NCBI GenBank assembly: GCA_963920635.1
Contig: OY987308.1
Span: forward strand, 21,977,096 to 22,041,095
Origin: Pseudeuparius sepicola
Lineage: Eukaryota > Arthropoda > Insecta > Coleoptera > Anthribidae
Reading direction: 5' to 3'
Length of the DNA: 64,000 nt
Positions 9,988 through 20,400 of this stretch are shown piece by piece. A model generated the notes under the pieces. The model did not search any database. It was not told the DNA's origin and saw only the letters and a program-made list of their open reading frames with translations. The number at the start of each line of letters is the position of its first letter. The first letter of the stretch is position 1. The translations under genes and the position numbers were made by a program.

Positions 9988-11188
9988 CAGGGTGAGTTTT
10001 TTCGATGCCCACTATGGGGATCTCGGAAACTAGCAGAGCTAGAACAAAGGTTAAATGGGGAAATAATTGCAGTTTTGAATGCTTAATCTAATGCCCCTTT
10101 TAGATTTTTAAAAAAGTTCATGGCTCACTAGATGTTTTGAAAAGAGTGATTTTTTTCTATTTCATCAGATCTCTGTAGCTCCGTTGTTTCTGATTATACA
10201 AAAATACTGTAGAGACAAAAATTGTAGATAATTTTGGGCTTAATAAGATAATCTGATCCAATTTTTTATGGTGTCTGTGATTTTTTAGATATGACATAAA
10301 CTTGTGTTTTTTTAAATGTAAATCATAGTTGGCTGTGGCCTTATAAAATCGGCCATTTTTTTTAGCTTTCCAAAAATATAATACTCGGCATAGTTATTAT
10401 AAGAAATAAAAGAGCTATGGCTAATTTTCTGATTTTTTTTTTAATTTTCACATAGTCAGCCATGGAATATTTCACAATTACGTTCTATTTTATAATTAGA
10501 CATACTTTAAACTTTCTAATATTTTGTTTTTAGCTGGTAACAAAATGTAACAAAATAAAACAAAAATTGAAATACTCAAATTCAAATAATTATTATTATT
10601 TTAAAAGGTCACCTTTTAAAATAAAAAAGGTGTTCAAAGAATCCACCATTATTATTTATGCAAATATTGCATCTTTTTAAAATTGAATTTGTCGCCTTTC
10701 TTAGAGGGCGCCTGTTAATACTGGCAATCGCTTCTAAAACAGCTTCTCTTAATTCAACAATTGTCTCGTACTTTATTTTGTACTGTTAATAAATCCAAAA
10801 CAGACAATCGGGGGATCGGAGCTGCCAGGAAATAGGTCTATTTCTCCGTATCCAACTATTTGGATAGAGCTGATCTAGGTAATTTCTTACGGGCAAATAA
10901 TTATGTGGTGGAGCTCCATCATGATAATTTTTGTTTCATTTTATTACAATGACAATAAGGATGTAAGATTAGTGAGTGAAGTGTAAATTTATTTACAAGA
11001 AAAGGTGATAATGGGCATAAGCACTCAAAGTTAACAAAAAGAAAAAACTAGTGAGCCATGAACTGTTTTAAAAATCGAAAAGGGGCATTAGATTTAGCAT
11101 TCAAAACTGCAATTATTTCCCCATTTAACCTTTTAGCTCTGCTAGTTTCCGAGATCCCTATAGTGGGTATCGAAAAAAACTCACTCTG
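9988..11188. mobile_element. Tc1/mariner-like degenerate element, copy 1
   Basis: The inverted ends CAGGGTGAGTTTTTTCGAT and ATCGAAAAAAACTCACTCTG extend inward for at least 90 bp and are flanked by TA on both sides (9986-9987, 11189-11190), the Tc1/mariner target. It shares most of its left arm and centre with the copy at 28030; its right arm is shortened and replaced near 10950-11040. The centre holds a transposase relic on the minus strand. Confidence 0.82.
10690..10925 (-). pseudogene. Transposase C-terminal relic (Tc1/mariner type)
   Basis: Read on the minus strand from 10923, one frame gives HDGAPPHNYLPVRNYLDQLY, then a WIRRNRPISW-like stretch and RSPD. This matches the familiar carboxyl half of insect DDE transposases: the D of the DGAPPH block is the second catalytic aspartate, and RSPD belongs to the block just before the third catalytic residue. 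Downstream the frame is lost (the copy at 28690-28955 keeps the next block). Everything before the DGAPPH block is deleted, so it cannot be active. Confidence 0.78.
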
Positions 11189-11613
11189 TATGTAGTAAAG
11201 TTGTGTGTATTTAAATTAATAACGTTGTGCCTAAATAAGCTCTACTATAGTTTGCGTAAGTACTTTAATTTTCTTCATTTAGTTCAGTAAGTTCATTTAC
11301 AAATAAGTACCTACCTAATTAATTGACAATTGACTATTCATTCATCCGAGCAATAACCCACGATACACAGAAAACAGAATGCCCGCGCGCAGGTGCTGCG
11401 ACGTAAACCGTGACGCTTATTCGAAAAAATCATGGCTTACTTTTATTTTTTAACGGAAATTTGAGTCGTTTTATAGTGAGTTAGGTAAATACATATACGC
11501 CAAACTGTTTATATGCGCCCCTCCGGCGCTTTTGCGGGTTACTGAATCTCATCTCCTTCAGGGGCTTAAGCCCCCCCCGGAGAAAAAAGGCTAGCTACGC
11601 CTATGTAGGGTGG

Positions 11614-13755
11614 CAGTCATTTCTGTAACACCCTATAGGTAGTCTTGGGGTAAGATCTCCACGCCCTTTAATAAATAAAAAATAGACACGGAAAGCTGCC
11701 ACTCTCATTTAAATTCTAATTTATATTGTTTTGTAATTTCAATGCCCCAGACGTACGCGGTTGTTAGCTGCTTGCATTTCTCTATTGATAAAATTTAAAA
11801 GGTGATTAATGGTTTTACCCTCCCGCGTTCAAATGTTAATCGCTCATTTATGTAATTTTAAAATACAGATGTATGAGCTACGGAACACGTACCTATGCGA
11901 TTTATTTTGTCGTGGCAATAACGCAGACGTTTGTAATTGATGGATGTAGTCGCTAAAACCCACAGAGCGATATTTACTACCTTCGGAATGCTATAAAGAT
12001 GTCCAACAAGACGAAAAGTCACTTAAAACTTTTGCAAAAAAAAAAATTTGCCATTTTGTGTATCGATTGAGCCAACTTTGCTGTTATAGGGCGCTGCCTG
12101 CGTTCCAGCCTTTGTATCGATCAAATAACAACTACAGTCTACGAATAGACCTGAGAGTGAAAATTCTGTGTGTACAGGTTGAGTCAGATATAAAATCGGA
12201 TTTGGGAAGTAAATCGTTTTTACTACAGTTAACAACGAATAACTCTAACAGTTTTTGAGATTTATAGGGGTTTTGTACAAGAACACGATCTTAGATTTGG
12301 GATCGAATAATAATAATAATTCTCACCCTCACAATACTCCAAACTAGGAGTACCCCAGAAGCAACCACATGCTTGTGCGGGGCAATTACTATTATTTTGT
12401 CTTCGTTGCCATTTGCGGCTAGGGCCGACTTTTTTCCCGATAGAACTAGGATAGCATTCGCTTAAGTACTACGGAAAACCTTATAAAACCGTAGTAATCC
12501 CAGCGAGTGTAGGACAATAATTAGTAAGTCACACGGATAAAGCTATTTAGGAGCAATACCGTGTTTTTCTTTAAAGACATATGCATGCGCCTGCCTCGAA
12601 CCAAGGTCGATCGAAGGCAGAAAAACATGCAGTCTAAAAAGTTAGCGCCGGTACGAGCGACGCCACCGCGGCCATAATATCTAATATCTTTTACCGAAAA
12701 TAAACATATTTCTCCCTCCAAATGTACCCCACTGAACATATCAGAATGACAATTTGTATAGACTATTTAAGTGTGACGTCACTTGACAGCTGTCATTCTG
12801 CTGATGGGCAAACAAACTTGCTTGCCTATTTCTGAAAATATGACGAAACTTGCTGATTTATCGATTTACTGTGGTTTAGGGGAAACAATAGAAAAGTTCG
12901 TTGAAACGTTTGAGAATAATTATTGTTATTTATTTATTCTTAAGGGGTTATGGTGAAGAATGCCAAACTATCTATTATCTCTACTCGTTATGGAAATACT
13001 TAGAAAAAACCGTTTGCGAAACTGTCCATTTCTGGAACTATAGTCCCCTTAGGGGGACATTTTGAGGCCATGTTTATACTAACTTTTTTCATTTTTCGGA
13101 CCACAGAACGCGCTGGTAAATTATAGAAGGGTAATTTCGGGACACCCTGTACAATAACGTAGAACTGCAAGTATTAAATTTGCGCATAGACTATGTTTTC
13201 TTCTTTAAAAAATAAAAACACGTTTGATTTAATGGTGAGTGCGCACTCATCTGCTGTATGAAGGTACGTAGAATAACATAGTTCGAATAAATATTTAAAT
13301 ATATAAACAACGTTAGAGTAACTGTATCGCGGATTTTTTTCTTGTGGGTACTGTGCGTAGCCGGTGCGGAAAGATACATTAATTTCTCGGCCATTTATAC
13401 CGATTTAAAATTGCAATAATAATTGCGAATGCATTTTTCATGTGTGTTTTGCGCGAGGAAAATTATTACTCTCCTTCACAATTATACGTGTTTGTTCGGA
13501 AGAAAATTGCTCTTAATTGGCAATGAAAATTTCAAAACGCGGACGATGTGCATATGCCCGCGGGCCGTGCATATGAAAATTTCTTTTGTTCGACGCGTCT
13601 GATTCTAATCGCTAGCGAAAGATTTTTTACGAGAAATTAAGTTATTAAAATGGTACAAGTTGAGAATAAATTTTAGTCGAACAGGAAGCAGACGTAATAC
13701 GGTAGCAATCGTGAAGGGTTCGTGTAAATAATAGCAGTAGGTAATTTGAAAGTCG

Positions 13756-13756
<1 letters not shown>
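11614..13756. other. Mostly unclassified DNA
   Basis: No recognised gene. A short (AAT)4 tract preceded by GGGATCG lies at about 12305-12320; its left flank resembles the 3' junction of the Dong-type copy at 35775, so 12320-12500 may be retrotransposon-derived. A CACCCTGTAC MITE end occurs at about 13145. The remainder shows no paired repeats. Confidence 0.3.
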
Positions 13757-13786
<30 letters not shown>

Positions 13787-13805
13787 GAGAGAGAGAGAGA
13801 GAGAG
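13757..13805. repeat. Compound microsatellite (AAT)n(GA)n
   Basis: About eleven AAT units followed by about ten GA units, directly 5' of the Dong-type element. The AAT run is preceded by AAGTCGAT, the same bases that end the Dong 3' tail at 15140-15147, so it may itself be the tail of an older Dong insertion. Confidence 0.9.
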
Positions 13806-15028
13806 TAAGACAAGTAGTGCGAACTGATCTTAACAGCAGGAATTTGTTTAAGGCCCTGAACACGTATGCGTGCTCTGTACTCAGCTATTCGTTCAGAATA
13901 GTGAATTGGACCAACACGGACATCAACAACCTGCAACGAAAAGTTAGGACACTACTGACAAAAGCTCATAAACATCATCCCCGTAGCGCCGTAGAAAGAA
14001 CAACTCTGCCACGTCAACTAGGAGGAAGAGGATTGGCAGATCTCAGCAAGCAATTGGACCAACAAATATTAAATCTGCGTAATTATTTCTACAGGCAGGC
14101 CAACAGCTCCACACTACATAGGGCTATATGCGGAGCAGACGTCTCAACACCGCTACGTCTGACGGAACACGAGCGTCAAAATCACCACCGAACCGACAAC
14201 GATAAACTACAGAGGTGGTTGGGGAAGCCGCTGCACGGGAGGCATCCTAATGAGGTTAACCAGGAACATGTCGACAAGTTAGCGTCGAACTATTGGCTGA
14301 CCTCGGGACGAATGTTCCCCGAGACGGAAGGCTTCCTACTGGCCATACAAGATCAGGTTATACCAACTCGCAACTACCTAAAATTCATTGTAGGAGATGC
14401 ATCGGTAGTGGATGACAGATGCAGATACGGATGCCCAACTTCAGAAACAATCCAGCACATAACAGGAGGATGCCAGATGTTCGCATCAACGGAATATAAG
14501 GAACGACACGATTCGGTTGCCAAGATCTTGCACCAGGAACTGGCGGAAAAGCTGCTGCTTGTGCAGGCAGAGAGGATCCCATATTACAACTACACACCTG
14601 AGCCTGTTCTTGAGAACAGCAACTACAAGATGTACTGGGATCGTACAGTTCTGACAGATCAACGAGTTGCCCATAACAGACCGGACCTTATAATAGTTGA
14701 TAAAATTTCTAGGCAGACAACTCTGATTGATGTGGCCATCCCGAACAACAACAACCTGCGTGTGAAGCAAGTCGAGAAGATCGCGAAGTACAGAGATTTA
14801 GAAGAACGAATTAGAAGGCAATGGGAAATGGAGAACGTCCAGACGATTCCAATCATCATGTCAACAACTGGTGTTATACCAAAAAGTTTGCTGAGAAACA
14901 TCAAAGAGCTGGGTCTAACCGATAATCTTTACAGGTCCATGCAGAAAGCGGTACTACTTGCGACAGCCCGAACCGTCAGGAAATTCATGGGGAGTGCAGG
15001 AACATCCAACAACATCAATGTCACCTAA
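13805..15028 (+). CDS. R4/Dong-type non-LTR retrotransposon ORF, C-terminal part
   Basis: An uninterrupted frame of about 408 codons, open from the microsatellite edge to TAA at 15026-15028; the first GTG or ATG is arbitrary because the 5' part is missing. The first 90 residues (LNTYACSVLSYSF and INNLQRKVRTLLTKAH) match the region just after the reverse transcriptase palm, the thumb, of R2/R4-group elements. Near residue 205 a zinc knuckle CRYGCPTSETIQHITGGC has the C-x3-C-x7-H-x4-C form. Near residue 290 RPDLIIVDK and then TLIDVAIP form the PD-(D/E)xK core of a restriction-like endonuclease. Known: this order is diagnostic of R2/R4/Dong-group retrotransposons, which nick a specific target and prime reverse transcription there. 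The reverse transcriptase itself is absent, so the copy cannot retrotranspose alone, yet it has no stop or frameshift, suggesting recent insertion. Confidence 0.88.
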   Translation, partial: VRQVVRTDLNSRNLFKALNTYACSVLSYSFRIVNWTNTDINNLQRKVRTLLTKAHKHHPRSAVERTTLPRQLGGRGLADLSKQLDQQILNLRNYFYRQANSSTLHRAICGADVSTPLRLTEHERQNHHRTDNDKLQRWLGKPLHGRHPNEVNQEHVDKLASNYWLTSGRMFPETEGFLLAIQDQVIPTRNYLKFIVGDASVVDDRCRYGCPTSETIQHITGGCQMFASTEYKERHDSVAKILHQELAEKLLLVQAERIPYYNYTPEPVLENSNYKMYWDRTVLTDQRVAHNRPDLIIVDKISRQTTLIDVAIPNNNNLRVKQVEKIAKYRDLEERIRRQWEMENVQTIPIIMSTTGVIPKSLLRNIKELGLTDNLYRSMQKAVLLATARTVRKFMGSAGTSNNINVT

Positions 15029-15144
15029 GGCCCGATAACATGGCAAGGGTCTCGTCCGAGCCAGATCCTTATGATATCCGGGATACCCGGGATCTGAGTG
15101 AATGTTCCCCAGAGAGGGAGTGCGAATGCCTTTTGGCTAAGTCG

Positions 15145-15183
<39 letters not shown>
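13806..15183 (+). mobile_element. 5'-truncated Dong-type retrotransposon in (TAA)n
   Basis: Coding part as described for the ORF, then about 120 bp of 3' UTR ending GCGAATGCCTTTTGGCTAAG TCGAT and running into (ATA/TAA)n at 15147-15183. TAA repeats lie on both sides. Known: Dong, of the R4 clade, inserts into TAA microsatellites. Two more copies in the window (16770-17233 minus; 35060-35793 plus) end at the same place and also meet TAA repeats. Confidence 0.85.
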
Positions 15184-15272
15184 GAACAACATACACACCG
15201 GAGCCTGTACTTGAAAACAGCAACTACAAGATGTACTGGGATCGTACAGTTCTGACAGATCAACGAGTTGCG
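15184..15272 (+). mobile_element. Internal fragment of a second Dong-type copy
   Basis: From ACATACACACC to CAACGAGTTGC the sequence repeats about 80 bp of the Dong ORF (the stretch at 14586-14670) with few differences. It lies immediately after the TAA tract that ends the previous copy and has neither element end. Confidence 0.8.
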
Positions 15273-15700
15273 GGATAATTTGGCAGCAACGGAACCGACG
15301 GTTGACGGTTTTGTAAATCGTTCATCAACTCTTCCGTCGCGGTCCCTCGCAGCGCCTTATTTAATTAACCCTTGAAATTACGACCGAATCTTTAAATAAA
15401 GGAACCTGATTAGTTATTGATGTCCCGGTGCCAGCTGATAAATCAGCGGCTGTGGAGCCGACGCCCGTCCGGCTCCCCACGACTCCGTATTTATTACGAA
15501 TAATTTTTGTTTTTATTCCCCACACCGACGCCAATAAATATGTCGGCGCCCTGTATAAATACGACCGGTCCCCGATAAATAAATTCATAATTATAATCGT
15601 AAACCAGCCCGTCGAACGTTTTAGAGATATTTATTAACTTATGAAAATATCACGCGTCGCCCCCTCAGGACCCCCTCCCCTGTCCCTCTCTTCCTTGCAT
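15273..15700. other. GC-richer stretch without recognisable transposon
   Basis: Sequence with GC-rich blocks and homeodomain-like AT cores (TTTATTACG near 15490, ATTCATAATTATAATCG near 15582). No domain-bearing ORF. A CTACAGGGTGTTTC MITE end follows at about 15703. Host regulatory DNA is possible but unproven. Confidence 0.28.
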
Positions 15701-15824
15701 CTACAGGGTGTTTCAGAAGAAATAGTAGCATATACATGTAAGTTCAGAATATATACCTCCTGTATTTACACTTAGTGCACAGAGAAAAAAATGATCTTCA
15801 TCATCATCATCATCATAATTATTA

Positions 15825-16764
15825 TTTACAGAAAGAGAGTTAGCGGCTTTATGGGACTATACATTTTGGCAACTGGTAATATCATACCAACATCCAAGTT
15901 CTAGAGGATGTGGCGGTGTTTTCATATTTGAATCGTTCGAGAAGGTAGACTACGACAGCTGATTCCCCTTATTAGGTTCATCAAGGCAGCCATAACCTTC
16001 CCGAACGATTCAAACCGAAACGGTAGCACTTATAATAGTGTAACTTGCACTTGGAGGTGAGAAACCAACCAGTGGCGCCATCTAGTATCAAGCTGATAGT
16101 ACCAGAGCCGAAATTTCACAAAACATAGTAAACACCAACAAGAAAAAGTTAGGTTGGTGTTGAATCCAGAAAACTACAAAATAATATGAAGAAGAAGCGT
16201 CACAGGAAACAGGCTCATTGGCCATTCACCACTGTATATTCCAAATTTGTGGAAATCAACAAGGATCTGACCGGGAGCCCTATCCTTGTGAAACTTGCAT
16301 CTTATAGCCGTAGAAATATTAAAAAGATGATGAAATTTCACGTCCCCCAATAGATTTTTACAGAAAGAGAGTTAGCGGCTTTATGGGACTATAAATTTTG
16401 GCAACTGGTAATATCATACCAACCTGGTGTTTACTATGTTTTGTGAAATTTCGGCTCTGGTACTATCAGCATGATACTATATGGCGCCACTGGTTGGTTT
16501 CTCACCTCCAAGTGCAAGTTACACTATTATAACTGCTACCGTTTCGGTTTGAATCGTTCGGGAAGGTTATGGCTGCCTTGATGAACCTAATAAGGGGAAA
16601 CAGCTGTCTACCTTCTCGAACGATTCAAATATGAAAACACCGGCACATCCATTAGAACTTGGATGTTGGTATGATATTACCAGATGCAAAATTTATAGTC
16701 CCATAAAGCCGCTAACTCTCTTTCTGTAAAAATCTAATGGGGACGTGAAATTTTATCATCTTTT
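15825..16764. mobile_element. Complex foldback element
   Basis: The left arm (about 15825-16138, starting TTTACAGAAAGAGAGTTAGC) is the reverse complement of the right arm (about 16425-16730). A third, direct partial copy of the outer segment lies at 16316-16424 beginning AATATTAAAAAGATGATGAA, so the right half is a nested palindrome of its own. The centre (16140-16315) is unique and has a 55-codon frame. The ends, and therefore the family, are uncertain; no clear target duplication. Confidence 0.75.
16186..16353 (+). CDS. Small unrecognised ORF inside the foldback element
   Basis: ATG at 16186 to TAG at 16351-16353, 55 codons. The peptide begins MKKKRHRKQAHW and ends KKMMKFHVPQ. It is basic and lysine-rich with no signal peptide, membrane segment or motif I recognise. 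Its codons look less AT-biased than the surroundings, which is why it is listed. It could be a captured exon, part of the element's former protein, or chance. Confidence 0.25.
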   Translation: MKKKRHRKQAHWPFTTVYSKFVEINKDLTGSPILVKLASYSRRNIKKMMKFHVPQ

Positions 16765-16769
16765 TAATA

Positions 16770-17233
16770 ACTATTATTATTATCGACTTAGCCAAACGGC
16801 ATTCGCACTCCCTCTACAGGGAACATTCACTCGGATCCCGGGTATACCGGATACCATGAGGATCTGGCTCGGACGAGACCCTTGCCATGTTATCGGGCCT
16901 TAGGTGACATTGATGTTGTTGGATGTTCCTGCATTCCCCATGAATTTCCTGGCGGTTCGGTCTGTCACAAGTAGTAGGTACCGCTGTCTGCATGGACCTG
17001 TAAAGATTATCAATTAGATCCAGCTCTTTGATGTTTTTGGTATAACACCAGTTGTTGACACGATGATTGGAACCGTCTGAACGTTCTCCATTTTCAATTA
17101 TTGTCTTCCAATTCTTTCTTCTAGGTCTCTGTACTTCGCGATCTCCTCGGCCTGCTTCACAAGCAGGTGTGGGATGGCCACATCAATCAGAGTTGTCTTC
17201 CTATTATAAGGTCGGACGTCTCCCTTGCGTTGC
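16770..17233 (-). mobile_element. Dong-type retrotransposon 3' fragment, minus strand
   Basis: It starts with ACTATTATTATTATCGACTT, the reverse complement of the Dong 3' junction with (TAA)n, and continues back through the 3' UTR and the last part of the ORF (STTGVIP-like and IKELD-like segments) to about the RPD region. Several frame-breaking differences from the intact copy make it a pseudogene. It ends where the transposon at 17236 begins. Confidence 0.82.
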
Positions 17234-17235
17234 TA

Positions 17236-19309
17236 TAGTAAGGGCAGAATGTAAAGGCGAAGTCGGCCATAAAATGGAGAGAGATGGGCTATGATTTTCT
17301 TAGCTGCTCTCCCTTATGTTTTGGAGCGAGGGGTTCGGCTTAAAGGACCGCAAGACCTACTTTTTATTGCTCTGTCCTTGTCTGATACATTATGTTAATA
17401 AAAATAATATATTCAAATGGGAGTACGCCTTCAAAACAGGGCAGTAATTAAATATTTGGTTTATTTTGGTGATAGACTTCCTGTAATAACAATGCAGCGT
17501 GAAGTGTTCAGTGCCCAAAGTAGAAAATTAATATTAAATGTGGTGAAATATTTCCAAGAAAAAAAAAGAGAACACACGTGAAAATTTATCGGTACTTCAA
17601 TGTGCATCGGAGGCGTTACAGATTAGTACAAGGACCATTTCACGAATTTGGCAAGAAGGCATTAAACATATTAAAATGGTACACACTAAAAGTAAAGCAG
17701 CCCCGAAAACTAAAGACTTGACAGAATCGGATAAAGGAGAAATAAGAAGTTTGATTTATGACATGACAACTAACAAGCAACACTTAACTAGGGAAAAAAT
17801 ATGCGAAGAACTGGAAAAAAGGGGAATTTTGAGCTGCAGCAAATCAACGTTAAGTGTAATTTTAAGGAATCTTGGATTTAAGTACAAAATAAACGATGGT
17901 AGACAATACTTAATGGAAAAGCCAGATATAGCATCAAAAAGAGTTCAATTTCTACGACAATATACATCCAATTTATTTTCAAGCTGCCCTCTAGACGTAG
18001 TGTTTTTAGACGAGACCTGGATTTTTCAACACGGGGCGAATATGAGAACATGGCACGACAAAAATCCAAAATGTGTGTACAACAAAAAGGCGAATGATGG
18101 CAAAAGGTTTATAATTGTTCATGCCGGTAATAAGGGCGGATGTATTGATGGCGCTGAGCTTATATTTTCAACGCCGAAATGTTTGAAAAATTGTTGGAGG
18201 AGAAATTATTGCCGAAACTTGAAAACCCTTCTTTAATTATAATGGACAATGCGAAATACCATTCCAGGCTGTGTGAAAATGTGCCCAATACAGCCACAAA
18301 AAAGAAGAAATAATTAACTGCCTTCGAAATAAAAAAAAATATTTTCCTGAAAATTCCCTTAAATGTGAGTTGCTCCAGATCGTTAAAAATTATAAATCCA
18401 AGTTGCCTTATGCGTCCGACAATATAATTAATAAAATGGGATATCAAGTGTTGAGGCTTCCCCCATATCATTGTATATTTAATGCAATAGAATTGATATG
18501 GGCCCAATGCAAAACTTTTTTTAATAAGAAAATTGTATCTGAGGCAATGCCTGATGATAACACGGTAATGTCTATTTGGAAAGAAGCTCTCCAGGAAGTC
18601 ACTAAAGAAAACTGGTCCAGTTGTATAAAACACACCGAGAACGTTATTAAGGATTGTTGGGAAAAAGAAAAGATATTGGACGTTGACATAGACCCAATTA
18701 TTATTAATTTAAATGACGATTCATATTCGGATGATAGTATTTTATATTCTGACTAAAATTCATAACGAATTAAATGTATATTATTATTATTTATTTATTA
18801 TCTATATACTGACTTCTGACTATGTAAAGTTTATTTTATGTTGATATTTAATTTGTAACTAAAAATATAAATATATAGGTATATATTGTTTGCCTAACCA
18901 TTACAATAATTATTTAAATACCTAAGACCTACTTTGAATTTCAAGATCATTATCTTTTAATTGCCAGTCTAAATTACTGAATTAATCTTAAAAAATTACA
19001 AATGAAATTACAACAGGTACCTAAGTACAAATTTTTAATCCGCCCGTTCACATCAGGTAGTAAAGCAATAATTTATTCTAGGCCGACCCTGCCTGCCTTA
19101 AACAATGAACTAGTAATAAAAGACAAGTACTAGGTTTTATATCTCTCTTCCTTTCATGAAAGGTGCTTGCGAACTTTAAGACGTACGTCGAATACAAATT
19201 GGAGGAGGAGACATGAGTGTAATTGTGCGAGTGCAAGTAAAGCAATAGATATGGCGCTCTCTCTTTGATGATTTATTGCCGACTTCGCCTTTACATTCTG
19301 CCCTTACTA
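17236..19309 (+). mobile_element. IS630/Tc1/mariner-type transposon, complete ends
   Basis: Perfect inverted terminal repeats starting TAGTAAGGGCAGAATGTAAA and running 32 bp to GAAGTCGGC (17236-17267 and 19278-19309), with TA on both sides (17234-17235 and 19310-19311). The element is 2074 bp and contains one transposase gene that fills most of it, so this is the architecture of a once-autonomous transposon rather than a MITE. It abuts the Dong fragment on its left. Confidence 0.88.
17492..18756 (+). pseudogene. DDE transposase with three frameshifts, long D-to-E spacing
   Basis: ATG at 17492 to TAA at 18754-18756, in three reading frames. The N-terminus (to about 17650) looks like a helix-turn-helix, with ALQISTRTISRIWQ. 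The first catalytic Asp is in VVFLDETWIF (codon at 18009), the second in IIMDNAKYHS (18245), and the Glu in FNAIELIWAQ (18490), all within normal family surroundings (LPPYHC precedes the Glu block). Frames break in A-rich runs near 17565 and 18295 and again at about 18170. The second Asp and the Glu lie about 82 codons apart, far more than the 34-41 of ordinary Tc1/mariner enzymes. I recall a DD82E group named Sailor with such spacing; placement there is inference. The C-terminal tail is acidic. Inactive as it stands. Confidence 0.85.
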
Positions 19310-19311
19310 TA

Positions 19312-20392
19312 TAAGTAATATGCGTAACCCCCTACACTGAACAACTCCATGAACTCTTCGTCCGACCCCCGTACAATAAAACGTGGGCGGCGGCGGCGGG
19401 GGGGGGGGGGGGGGTTGGTATCGAACACGCGGCGCTCACCCCCCATGCGACAATAGACCGATAGACCTTCGGTCGGGGTCTATTATGTTGCAATTGCGGG
19501 ACATTAATGTCCGCACAATGCGCTAACAACAATGACACCAACATGACGGTTTGCCGATTTCCCCGCAGGCAATCGCCCGTCTTTCCTGTCACTGTCAAGT
19601 GGCTTCGGTCGAGGTCGAGGGGCGGAAGTACTCAGGACCCGTTTGGAGAAAGAATCTCGACATCCGGAAAAATCGCGAACGTATTTTTCGATTACGACGC
19701 GCGACGATAGGCTTTGGCACGTCCCTCGCCTCTAACGCTGTTCCAAATTTCAAGTAGATATCTACAAAATTGCGGTCTGTACCTTGCTCCAAAGGTAAAG
19801 CGGAGGCCACCAAAAACGCCTACACGCGCATCTGTCCACGCCTACTACTTTAGGGACGGTAAACAATTAAAAAAAAAAAACGTTTTGGTGCAAACATACT
19901 ATTCAAGTCACCCTCGTAGGTCTCGGTAGTCGTGTCGCTCCATTAGTCAGACATTAATCCACGTCAGGGACCATCCCTCTCGGCTAATTCCGTATTAATA
20001 TGTTTGCAGACATTAAAGGGGAAACCCCGACCTCTATTTTGACGGGTTAAAACCCGTGACGTTAGGCCAAGTTTACTCAGAGTCAGCTGCGACGGATCGG
20101 TATTGTATGTATTCGGTATATCAAATTATATCAGATAGGTAGAGGAAGGAAAGGGGGCAATCTGGAAGTTTCTACATGGCTAGATGTTTATACGCCATTC
20201 GCTTGAGCTTCTCCTGACTTAGATTCGATGATGATCATCAAAAGAAAGAGGTGTTTTATTGTCTGTTGCTGTTGCACTCGTAAAACAAACGTGTAGGTAC
20301 TAATGTGTGCCCACTGGAGCCGATGAAGTCTTTATTCAACGAGCCGCAAGTTATGAAACAACGTATTAGCCATACCATAAAACACTTCTATT
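19312..20392. other. GC-rich, no recognised gene
   Basis: From about 19380 to 19900 the sequence is GC-rich, with a G run, a perfect hairpin (GACCGATAGACC, TTCGGTC) near 19460 and several overlapping short open frames on both strands, none with a domain. The last 450 bp is ordinary. Host regulatory or 5' exon DNA cannot be excluded. Confidence 0.28.
19387..19414. repeat. (GGC)n followed by a 17-base G run
   Basis: GGCGGCGGCGGC runs into G17 (about 19398-19414). Such a tract can form a G-quadruplex and is prone to assembly error; its exact length should not be trusted. Confidence 0.85.
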
Positions 20393-20400
20393 GGATAGAC

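Larger units (their letters stand above)
9505..11605. mobile_element. hAT-type element carrying two later insertions
   Basis: The ends are CATTGGCGTAGCTAAGG and, on the other strand, CATAGGCGTAGCTAGCC. They are flanked by an exact 8-bp duplication TAGGGTGG (9497-9504 and 11606-11613). G- and C-rich tracts lie just inside each end. A family A hAT fragment (9622-9877) and a Tc1/mariner-like element (9988-11188) sit inside, leaving only about 640 bp of the original element and no transposase. Confidence 0.85.

Noticed and set aside
13645..13936. Minus-strand ORFs with runs of Tyr or Leu
   Set aside because: Translation of the AAT/GA microsatellite.
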